Below are positions 8,184 through 13,641 of a stretch of DNA of 13,641 nucleotides, one piece after another (position 1 is the stretch's first letter; each line of letters opens with the position of its first letter). Both the position numbers and the translations under genes were made by a program. This DNA comes from an uncultured Eubacteriales bacterium. Lineage in GTDB: Bacteria; Bacillota; Clostridia; UBA1381; UMGS1253. The stretch is taken from positions 1-13,641 of the forward strand of contig URQR01000035.1 of the NCBI GenBank assembly GCA_900550065.1, read 5' to 3'. A model generated the notes under the pieces. It was not told where the DNA came from. It saw only the letters and a list, made by a program, of their open reading frames with translations, and searched no databases.

Positions 8184-8211
8184 ATTGTAACATATATAGA
8201 AGTAAATGCAA
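8184..8211 (-). promoter_or_regulatory. Possible promoter of the PstS-like gene
   Basis: Read on the minus strand: TTGCAT (8211-8206), a 16-base spacer, TACAAT (8189-8184). The -10 is good and the -35 is weak. The divergent promoter of the GntR operon lies back to back with it, so the two could influence each other. Confidence 0.35.
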
Positions 8212-8230
8212 TAAATTTTTACAATTCCTA

Positions 8231-8259
8231 TTGACATCCTTATTGCGCAGTGTTATATT
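8231..8259 (+). promoter_or_regulatory. Consensus promoter of the GntR-ABC operon
   Basis: -35 TTGACA (8231-8236, perfect), a 17-base spacer, -10 TATATT (8254-8259, five of six). The expected start site falls inside the inverted repeat that follows. Confidence 0.85.
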
Positions 8260-8280
8260 GTATATATCATATATATACAA
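8258..8280. promoter_or_regulatory. Inverted-repeat operator, likely bound by the GntR protein
   Basis: Perfect 10-base arms TTGTATATAT and ATATATACAA are separated by CAT. The repeat overlaps the end of the -10 box and the transcription start, the position expected of a repressor site. YtrA-type GntR proteins bind symmetric sites in front of their own operon, so autorepression is the natural reading. Binding is inferred. Confidence 0.7.
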
Positions 8281-8296
8281 TATGTGAGGTGATGGA

Positions 8297-8674
8297 GTGG
8301 ACATTATCATCAGCAATTCAAGCAGCAAACCAATATACGAGCAGATTACGTCGCAGGTCAAAAATATGATTCTGACCGGCCAGCTAAAGGAAGGCGCGCC
8401 CCAGACGTCAATGCGGCTGCTGGCAAAGGAGCTTCGTATCAGCGTTATTACGACAAAGCGCGCCTATGAAGACTTAGAGCGCGACGGCTTTATTGAAACG
8501 GTCGTCGGCAAGGGCAGCTTCGTCGCTAAAAAGAACACACAGTTTGTGCGCGAAGAAATTCTCAAGCTTGCGCAGGAACACATTAAAGAGGCGGTCGACG
8601 CAGCAAAATCCGGCGGTATTACGGCGGGCGAGCTGCACGAAATGGTGGATATCTTTTATGAAGAGGAACTATAG
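8297..8674 (+). CDS. GntR family transcriptional regulator, YtrA subfamily
   Basis: 125 residues: an N-terminal winged helix-turn-helix (about 9-77; PIYEQI opening, SMRLLAKELRISVITTKRAYEDLERDGFI recognition region shown here in its family order, KGSFVA wing end) and a short helical tail instead of an effector domain, which defines the YtrA type. The start is GTG at 8297, three bases after GAGGTGAT, and no ATG fits. It is first in an operon with the ABC ATPase and permease, as usual for YtrA-like regulators, which repress exporter genes and are released by cell-wall-active drugs in the studied cases. It stops with TAG at 8672-8674. Four codons later a TGA overlaps the next ATG. Confidence 0.9.
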   Translation: MDIIISNSSSKPIYEQITSQVKNMILTGQLKEGAPQTSMRLLAKELRISVITTKRAYEDLERDGFIETVVGKGSFVAKKNTQFVREEILKLAQEHIKEAVDAAKSGGITAGELHEMVDIFYEEEL

Positions 8675-8685
8675 CGGGAGGAATT

Positions 8686-9555
8686 ATGATGGAAAACATA
8701 CTGCAAATCAAAAACCTGACAAAACAATATGAAAGCTTCACCTTAGATGACCTGAGCCTTACTGTTCCACCCGGTACAATCATGGGGCTGATTGGCGAAA
8801 ACGGCGCTGGTAAAACAACGACAATTAAACTCATTCTAAACCATATCCACAAAAACAGTGGTACGGTCGAGGTGTTTGGGCTTGACAACATCACAAATGA
8901 AGCAGAAGTGAAAGACCGGATTGGTGTGGTGCTCGGCGAATGCAACTTCCATGAACAGTTTACGGCAAAAAATATTAACTCGATTTTGAAAAACATCTAC
9001 TCCAAGTGGGACAGCGCACTGTTTTTTGACTACCTTACCCGGTTTGATGTTCCGGCAAACAAAAAAATCAAGGAGTTGTCAAAGGGCATGAAGGTCAAGC
9101 TATCGATCGCCTCCGCCCTATCCCACGCGCCGGAGCTGCTGATTTTGGACGAGGCGACAAGCGGACTCGACCCCGTTGTGCGGAGCGAAATCTTAGATAT
9201 CTTTTTAGAATTTATTCAGGACGAGCGCAAAAGTATCCTGTTTTCGTCCCATATTACGGGCGACCTTGAAAAGATTGCCGACTACATCGCCTTTATCCAC
9301 AAGGGCAAGCTTGTCTTTTCCAAGTCAAAGGACGACATCCTCTACGGTTTCGGAATTGCAAAATGCGGCGAAGAAGCGTTTGCGACGCTGGACAAGACAG
9401 ATGTCCTCGCCTACCGCAAAAATAAATTTGGCTACGAGGTTTTAGTCGACGATGCCCCGCTCGCACGGGCAAAGTACGACGGAATGTGTATCGACAAGCC
9501 GACGATTGAGGAAATTATGACGCTCTACGTCCGCGGCGCGCGGCAGGAACAATAA
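8686..9555 (+). CDS. ABC transporter ATP-binding protein (YtrB/BcrA-like)
   Basis: 289 residues with one nucleotide-binding domain: Walker A GENGAGKTT (37-45), signature LSKGMKVKL (131-139; divergent from LSGGQ, as in this subfamily), Walker B LLILDEATSGLDP (151-163) and the switch His189 in SSHITGDLEKIADY. The C-terminal 80 residues are an accessory region typical of exporter-type ATPases. The SD GGGAGG is four bases from the first ATG (8686) and seven from the second (8689), so Met2 may be the true start. It acts at the cytoplasmic face with the permease that follows 23 bases later. It probably powers export or self-protection; the substrate is unknown. Confidence 0.92.
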   Translation: MMENILQIKNLTKQYESFTLDDLSLTVPPGTIMGLIGENGAGKTTTIKLILNHIHKNSGTVEVFGLDNITNEAEVKDRIGVVLGECNFHEQFTAKNINSILKNIYSKWDSALFFDYLTRFDVPANKKIKELSKGMKVKLSIASALSHAPELLILDEATSGLDPVVRSEILDIFLEFIQDERKSILFSSHITGDLEKIADYIAFIHKGKLVFSKSKDDILYGFGIAKCGEEAFATLDKTDVLAYRKNKFGYEVLVDDAPLARAKYDGMCIDKPTIEEIMTLYVRGARQEQ

Positions 9556-9578
9556 AAAACCGATAGGAGGCATTTTTC

Positions 9579-10250
9579 ATGAAAGGTTTGATTTTAAAGG
9601 ATTTTTACAGCTTAAAAGTCTATGTAAAAACGCTGCTCGTCATGGTCGTAATCTACGCCCTGCTCGGTATTTTTACCGATAGCCCGTCCATGCTTTCGGG
9701 CCTTATCGGCGTGTTTTGTATGATTCTGCCGGTCACGAGCTTTAGCTATGACAAATATTTTAAGTGGGAGGAGTTTGCGCTCTCCCTCCCGCTGCGGCGA
9801 ACGAAGATTGTACTGGCAAAATATATTTTTACGGTTTTGCTGATTCTTCTTGCGATGATTTTTATGACCGCCTTTTCAATCCTAATTGAACTATTTTCTG
9901 TACAGGCGCTGTCAATGGATGGTGTCTGGGAGCTGCTTATGACGAATTATTTTACAATGGGTATCTTTTTGCTTCTCCCTGCCATCCTGCTTCCCGTTAT
10001 GTTTAAATTTGGGCCGGATAAGGGGCGGGTTGCGCTCTTTGTTGTGCTGGGCGGCTTCAGCCTACTGTTTGTTGCAGCAGCGCAGCTTTTGCCGTCTCTC
10101 GCGCCGGAACTGGCGCAGAGCCTAAAAGATACGTTTGCAAACGAACACAATACGCTGGCGATACTCAACATTATCCCTATTGTCACAATCGTATTATTTG
10201 TCCTCTCCTACTTTCTCTCCTGCGCGTTTTACCGCGCGCGTGAGGTATGA
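9579..10250 (+). CDS. ABC-2 type permease (ABC2_membrane_5-like)
   Basis: 223 residues, six predicted membrane segments (about 15-32, 38-52, 81-104, 126-144, 150-171, 195-215). The opening MKGLILKDFYSLK and the SYDKYFKWEEFALSLPLRR loop (56-74) are typical of the small permeases paired with YtrA-type regulators. AGGAGG lies ten bases before the ATG. It is last in the operon and is followed by an intrinsic terminator. It forms the membrane half of the exporter with the preceding ATPase, probably as a dimer. Confidence 0.85.
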   Translation: MKGLILKDFYSLKVYVKTLLVMVVIYALLGIFTDSPSMLSGLIGVFCMILPVTSFSYDKYFKWEEFALSLPLRRTKIVLAKYIFTVLLILLAMIFMTAFSILIELFSVQALSMDGVWELLMTNYFTMGIFLLLPAILLPVMFKFGPDKGRVALFVVLGGFSLLFVAAAQLLPSLAPELAQSLKDTFANEHNTLAILNIIPIVTIVLFVLSYFLSCAFYRAREV

Positions 10251-10256
10251 GCTTCC

Positions 10257-10287
10257 GGCTGTCCCATAGGGGGCAGCCTTTTTATTT
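10257..10287 (+). terminator. Intrinsic terminator of the GntR-ABC operon
   Basis: The stem GGCTGTCCC / GGGGCAGCC (nine pairs, one G-U) has loop ATAG and is followed by TTTTTATTT. It begins six bases after the permease stop. Confidence 0.85.
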
Positions 10288-10300
10288 GGCAACTCTATGA

Positions 10301-10329
10301 TTTACAAATGTTCCATTTTATGATACAAT
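10301..10329 (+). promoter_or_regulatory. Distal promoter (P1) of the ABC-F gene
   Basis: -35 TTTACA (five of six), 17-base spacer, -10 TACAAT (10324-10329). Transcription would begin at the first hairpin of the leader, giving a 5' untranslated region of about 145 bases. Confidence 0.65.
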
Positions 10330-10330
10330 A

Positions 10331-10426
10331 CGCAAAAGCGAAGCTTTTGCGCTTGGAAGAAACCGCTGTCAGCGCACCGCGCTTCCTCCCGCAGCGCGGG
10401 AACGCGTTTTCTTCCGGTTTGTGCGT
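10331..10426 (+). repeat. Palindrome-rich leader element before the ABC-F gene
   Basis: This holds three nested or adjacent hairpins: arms CGCAAAAGC and GCTTTTGCG around GAA (10331-10351); arms GGAAGAAACCGC (10355-10366) and GCGTTTTCTTCC (10404-10415) with one mismatch; and, inside that, CCCGC/GCGGG around AGC (10388-10400). The outer ends CGCAAAA and TTTGTGCG are also roughly complementary. A 14-base sequence occurs on both sides (10317-10330 and 10430-10443, 13 of 14 identical). It may be a leader RNA that controls the ABC-F gene, or a small inserted palindromic element. It partly resembles 4296-4335. Confidence 0.55.
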
Positions 10427-10447
10427 TAATTTATGACACAATATAAT
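10419..10447 (+). promoter_or_regulatory. Proximal promoter (P2) of the ABC-F gene
   Basis: A perfect -10 TATAAT (10442-10447) with a weak -35 TTGTGC at 17 bases. Transcripts from here would skip all the hairpins and reach the AGGAGA ribosome site about 15 bases later. Confidence 0.5.
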
Positions 10448-10481
10448 ACGAATCGTTACAGAAATTAGCAGGAGAAAGACC

Positions 10482-12380
10482 ATGATATTACTTAGTGCAT
10501 CAAAATTAAATAAAGCGTTTGTAGAGGACGTTGTGTTCGAGGACGTTTCCTTTCATATAGAGGACCGGGACAAAATCGGCTTTGTCGGCGTAAACGGCGC
10601 GGGCAAAACGACGCTGTTCCGTTCGCTGCTAAATCCCTCCTATGCCGACAGCGGCGAGGTCTTTACAAACAAGGAAACGGTAATCGGCTATATGCAGCAG
10701 CACGCCGACATTACGTCGGACAAAACGGTGTGGGAAGAACTGATGACGGTTTATACCGATATGCTCGGCCTTGAAGAAGCGCTCGAGACTGTCGCACGAC
10801 AAATCGAGGAGGGTACGGGCGATTTAGACGCGCTTGTCACGCGGCAGTCGTCCCTGCTCGAACGGTTTGAGCGGCGCGGCGGCTATTTATACAAAAATAT
10901 CGCAAAATCGAGCCTAATTGGGCTCGGCTTTTGTGAGGACGACTTTGGTAAGCCGTTTGAAACGCTGTCCGGCGGGCAGAAGACGCGCGTCCTGCTCTGT
11001 AAAATTTTGCTCAGCGACGCGAACCTTCTGCTCTTAGACGAGCCGACCAACCACTTAGATATCGCGTCGGTGGAGTGGCTTGAAGCGTTCCTGCGCGACT
11101 ATGCCGGCGCATTTGTCATCATCTCTCATGACCGTTATTTTTTAGACCGCGTAACAAACAAAACGTTTGAGCTGGAAAACCAGCAACTCACCGTTTACAA
11201 CGGCAATTATACGCGCTATCTCGCTTTAAAAGAGGAGGCGCGCCTTGCAAAACAGCGCCAGTACGAAAACACTAAGCGTGAAATTGACCGAATCGAGGGA
11301 ATTATCGAACAGCAGAAGCGATGGAACCAAGAGCGGAATTATAAAACGATTGCGAGCAAGCAAAAAGAGATTGACCGGCTGGAAAAAACGCTCGACGCGC
11401 CAAAGCGGGAGCCGGACAAGCTCCGCTTCCACTTCCATATTAACGCCGTCGGCGGAAACGACGTGCTGATGTGTCATTCGCTTGCGATGGCGTACGGGAT
11501 TCACAAAATATTTTCGGGCGTGGACGTCGACATCAAAAAGCGGGAGCATGTGTTCCTGCTCGGCGATAACGGTTGTGGTAAAACGACGCTGTTTAAGCTT
11601 TTGACGGGCGATTTACACCCAATCGACGGCGAAATCCGCTTTGGCGCAGGTGTACAGGTTGGCTATTACGACCAAGCGCAGGAGAACCTCCACGACGAGA
11701 AAACTGTACTTGACGAGGTGTACGACGCATACCCCAAAATGACAATTACTGAACTGCGTAACGCATTAGCGGCGTTTTTGTTCGTGGGCGACGACGTGTT
11801 TAAACCCATCGGCGCGCTCTCCGGCGGCGAACGGGCGAAGGTCTCGCTTTTAAAGCTAATGCTGTCGGGCGCGAATCTGCTTCTTTTAGACGAGCCGACC
11901 AACCACTTAGACATCAGCTCACGCGAGGCGCTTGAGGACGCGCTTCTGCACTATGAGGGCACACTGTTTATTATTTCCCACGACCGCTACTTTATCAACA
12001 AGCTTGCCAGCCGCGTGCTGTACATGCAAAACTGCGGCCTGACGAATTATGTCGGCAATTATGACTATTTTTTAGAAAAATTCAAAGGGGCACAGACACA
12101 AAAAGAGACGGTAAAAGCCTCCAACAAGGAAAGTTATCAGGAGCAAAAGCGACGCGAGGCGGAAAAGCGCAAAAACGTGAACCGGCTTGCGCGCCTTGAA
12201 GAACAGATTGCGCAGCTTGAAGACGATATCGCCCAAAAGGAGGCGCTGCTTTTGTCTGATGAATATGCGACAGACCATGTTAAGGCGACTGAACTGTTAG
12301 GACAAGTACAGGAATTAAAGGATGCACTCGAGGCCATGTATATTGAGTGGGAAACACTTGGCGAATTAGTGGAAGAATAA
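10482..12380 (+). CDS. ABC-F family ribosome-associated ATPase (YdiF/Uup-like)
   Basis: 632 residues with two nucleotide-binding domains and no membrane segments. NBD1: Walker A GVNGAGKTT (36-44), LSGGQ (162-166), LLLLDEPTNHLD (182-193). NBD2: Walker A GDNGCGKTT (361-369), LSGGE (446-450), LLLLDEPTNHLD (466-477). Both switch regions read IISHDRYF. Between them is the charged ABC-F interdomain linker (about 240-320), which in studied members reaches the ribosomal P-site tRNA. A C-terminal coiled coil (about 545-632) follows, as in YdiF/Uup. ABC-F proteins act on the ribosome, either rescuing stalled translation or protecting against antibiotics. The length and coiled coil fit the housekeeping type better than a dedicated resistance factor, but the leader and promoters make inducibility possible. 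SD AGGAGA lies before the ATG. It ends at a shared terminator. Confidence 0.93.
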   Translation: MILLSASKLNKAFVEDVVFEDVSFHIEDRDKIGFVGVNGAGKTTLFRSLLNPSYADSGEVFTNKETVIGYMQQHADITSDKTVWEELMTVYTDMLGLEEALETVARQIEEGTGDLDALVTRQSSLLERFERRGGYLYKNIAKSSLIGLGFCEDDFGKPFETLSGGQKTRVLLCKILLSDANLLLLDEPTNHLDIASVEWLEAFLRDYAGAFVIISHDRYFLDRVTNKTFELENQQLTVYNGNYTRYLALKEEARLAKQRQYENTKREIDRIEGIIEQQKRWNQERNYKTIASKQKEIDRLEKTLDAPKREPDKLRFHFHINAVGGNDVLMCHSLAMAYGIHKIFSGVDVDIKKREHVFLLGDNGCGKTTLFKLLTGDLHPIDGEIRFGAGVQVGYYDQAQENLHDEKTVLDEVYDAYPKMTITELRNALAAFLFVGDDVFKPIGALSGGERAKVSLLKLMLSGANLLLLDEPTNHLDISSREALEDALLHYEGTLFIISHDRYFINKLASRVLYMQNCGLTNYVGNYDYFLEKFKGAQTQKETVKASNKESYQEQKRREAEKRKNVNRLARLEEQIAQLEDDIAQKEALLLSDEYATDHVKATELLGQVQELKDALEAMYIEWETLGELVEE

Positions 12381-12408
12381 AAAAACAGGGCATATACCCT
12401 GTTTTTTT
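12379..12408. terminator. Bidirectional intrinsic terminator
   Basis: ACAGGG pairs with CCCTGT around CATATA, with an A-run before and a T-run after, so it works in both directions. It overlaps the ABC-F stop codon and ends six bases before the stop of the convergent acetyltransferase gene. Confidence 0.9.
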
Positions 12409-12413
12409 ATTCT

Positions 12414-12854
12414 TTATTTTGTAAAAAAAATATAATCCGTATCGTTGCCTTTGGATTCTTCGGAAACTACGCCTCCGAGCTTTTTATATAATGCGTTTGC
12501 GCCCGCATTGTTCTGATAGGCAGACAAAAAATAGCGGCAAATATTTCTGTTTTTGCACGCTAACTTCAGTTCTGTCATCATTTTATAACCAACGCCCTGC
12601 CGCTGATACCGTTCCATCACACCTACTTCATGGATATATAACATATTTCCGGCATGGTCAAGACGGTTCAGCTCGTAGCCATAAGCAAACCCAATAATAA
12701 CATTATCAAGTACGGCTGCAAAAATCCAGTTTTTTTCATTTTTGAGGAAAGTAACGGCGTTTTCATAGCAGATAAATCCCTCCCTGTAATTCCTGTTCAT
12801 ATCCATAACCATTCCTATATCCTTCAGCGTTAACTTTTGACAACTATATTCCAT
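12414..12854 (-). CDS. GNAT N-acetyltransferase, AAC(3)-I-like
   Basis: 146 residues covering one GNAT fold. Order: FLKNEKNWIFAAVLDNVIIG (strands 2-3), YGYELNRL, LYIHEVGVMERYQRQGVG (strand 4 and the acetyl-CoA pyrophosphate loop, Q84-RQGVG), then NNAGANALYKKLGG (C-terminal helix). The ELNRLDHAGNMLYIHEVGV and FLSAYQNNAGANALYKKLG regions resemble aminoglycoside 3-N-acetyltransferase type I. The family transfers acetyl from acetyl-CoA to an amine. Aminoglycoside modification is possible but not shown, as many chromosomal relatives have other substrates. GGAGG lies eight bases before the ATG. It follows the ABC-2 permease by 25 bases on the same strand. Confidence 0.82.
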   Translation of the reverse strand: MEYSCQKLTLKDIGMVMDMNRNYREGFICYENAVTFLKNEKNWIFAAVLDNVIIGFAYGYELNRLDHAGNMLYIHEVGVMERYQRQGVGYKMMTELKLACKNRNICRYFLSAYQNNAGANALYKKLGGVVSEESKGNDTDYIFFTK

Positions 12855-12879
12855 TTGTTTTCCCTCCGAAAAAGTTTTC

Positions 12880-13578
12880 TCACGACCCGGTCGATTTATA
12901 GTGTCGCACGCCGACCCGCCACAGGATATAGCACGGAATCAGAAACAGCCACGCCGCAAGCGGCAGAACCATATAGAGCACATTGTCGCTTTGTCCAATC
13001 AAATATAAAAACGGATAATACTGAAACAGCGCGAGCGGCACAACGTAGGTAAAAAACTTCAGCACACCCTCGCCGTAGACGGAGAACGGATACCGCCCAA
13101 ACTCGCGCCCGCCGTCCGTGAAAATGTTCATCACTTCGAGTCCTTCCGTCGTAAAAAAGCACAGCGCAGCGTACACGATAAACAATCCGGCAAACACCAC
13201 CACGCCCGACACAATCATCAGCACAAGCGTGAAAATTTTGTCGCCTGTCCACATAATGCCGCTCGCCGGTATCGCGTAACAAAATACAAGAACCGCCTGC
13301 AAGAGCCGTCCGAGACGCGAAAACTCGATCTTTGACGCAAGAACCTGAAACACCGCGCCGCGCGGCCGTACCAAAATACGGTCGAATTCGCCGTTTGAGA
13401 TAATGGAGTAAAAAGCGTCAAACCCGCGCGCAAAGCACTCCGGAAGCGAAAACGAAAGCAAAACCACAGCAAAACATAATAGCACTTCACTGTATGTAAA
13501 GCCCTCTACGCTGTTAAACCGAGCAAACATAAAATAAATCACAAGAAAGGACGAAAACGAGTTAAAAAACTTTCCCAA
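12880..13578 (-). CDS. ABC-2 family transporter permease (COG3694/PF06182-like), probably lacking its true 5' end here
   Basis: The span given uses the TTG at 13578-13576, the only start-type codon available, giving 232 residues. About five to six membrane helices (5-20, 31-47, 115-140, 171-195, 200-222) are visible. The signature FARGFDAFYSIISNGEFDRILVRPR (split as FARGFDAFYSII and SNGEFDRILVRPR, about 48-73) and the end GVRHYKSTGS are typical of this family. Members pair with a sister permease and an ATPase, likely upstream off the window, as drug or lipid-type exporters. I doubt the TTG: there is no SD before it, the family normally has about 25-30 more N-terminal residues, and the frame continues to the window edge with a family-like reading broken only by TAG at 13594-13596. 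Confidence 0.82.
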   Translation of the reverse strand: MGKFFNSFSSFLVIYFMFARFNSVEGFTYSEVLLCFAVVLLSFSLPECFARGFDAFYSIISNGEFDRILVRPRGAVFQVLASKIEFSRLGRLLQAVLVFCYAIPASGIMWTGDKIFTLVLMIVSGVVVFAGLFIVYAALCFFTTEGLEVMNIFTDGGREFGRYPFSVYGEGVLKFFTYVVPLALFQYYPFLYLIGQSDNVLYMVLPLAAWLFLIPCYILWRVGVRHYKSTGS

Positions 13579-13593
13579 TACGGTCAGAAAAAA

Positions 13594-13596
13594 CTA
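13594..13596 (-). other. In-frame TAG before the ABC-2 permease's apparent start
   Basis: Minus-strand codons run TAT AAA AAT TAG TTT TTT CTG ACC GTA TTG. The residues before it (SHIHYKN) and after it (FFLTVLGKFF) together resemble the usual N-terminal helix of this permease family. The 15 codons from here to the window edge contain no further stop and no ATG. The upstream part is short, so it could also be non-coding. Confidence 0.5.
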
Positions 13597-13641
13597 ATTT
13601 TTATAATGAATATGACTATTTATATTAATAGAAAAGAATAT

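Noticed and set aside
10355..10415. The ABC-F leader hairpin as an intrinsic terminator
   Set aside because: The stem is followed by GGTTTGTGCG, not a T-run, so it does not meet the pattern.

Overview
The window looks like chromosomal DNA from a low-to-mid-GC Firmicute, most likely a gut-type or anaerobic member of the Clostridia. The basis is family content: an ECF-type S component, a copper-amine-oxidase-N-like domain in a secreted polysaccharide lyase, a YtrA-type GntR/ABC module, COG3694-like and ABC2_membrane_5-like permeases, clear Shine-Dalgarno sites, consensus sigma-A promoters and U-tract terminators. No species can be named. I saw no rRNA, tRNA, CRISPR array, transposase or phage gene.

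Layout. (1) Positions 1-4063, minus strand: a very large secreted heparinase II/III-like protein of at least 1,354 codons whose C-terminus runs off the window. Its frame is open throughout except for one in-frame TAG at 3155-3157. (2) 4064-4407: a divergent 344-base intergenic region with the lyase promoter, a 16-bp palindrome and a structured leader. (3) 4408-6877, plus strand: a three-gene operon (ECF S component, P1/S58-family peptidase, DUF1835/DUF3658-like protein) ending in a perfect bidirectional terminator. (4) 6914-8146, minus strand: a PstS-like phosphate-binding domain fused to four N-terminal membrane segments. (5) 8231-10283, plus strand: a GntR(YtrA)-ABC ATPase-ABC2 permease operon with a consensus promoter overlapped by a perfect inverted-repeat operator and a terminator. 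(6) 10284-12380, plus strand: an ABC-F ribosome-associated ATPase behind two promoters and a hairpin-rich leader. (7) 12414-13641, minus strand: an AAC(3)-I-like GNAT acetyltransferase following an ABC-2 family permease whose 5' end leaves the window.

The genes fall into functional pieces: extracellular polyuronide or glycosaminoglycan degradation, vitamin-like uptake plus amide hydrolysis, phosphate-type ligand sensing at the membrane, a self-regulated exporter or immunity-type ABC module, translation factor or resistance-type ABC-F, and a drug-type exporter with an acetyltransferase.

The most unusual observation is that two otherwise intact reading frames (the lyase, and the ABC-2 permease just before its only in-window start) each carry a TAG in frame. 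The only gene in the window that ends in TAG (the GntR gene) meets a TGA four codons later. This could be ordinary mutation or sequence error, or amber suppression or recoding. A second item is an apparent dispersed hairpin element present in two diverged intergenic copies, ahead of the ECF gene and ahead of the ABC-F gene.
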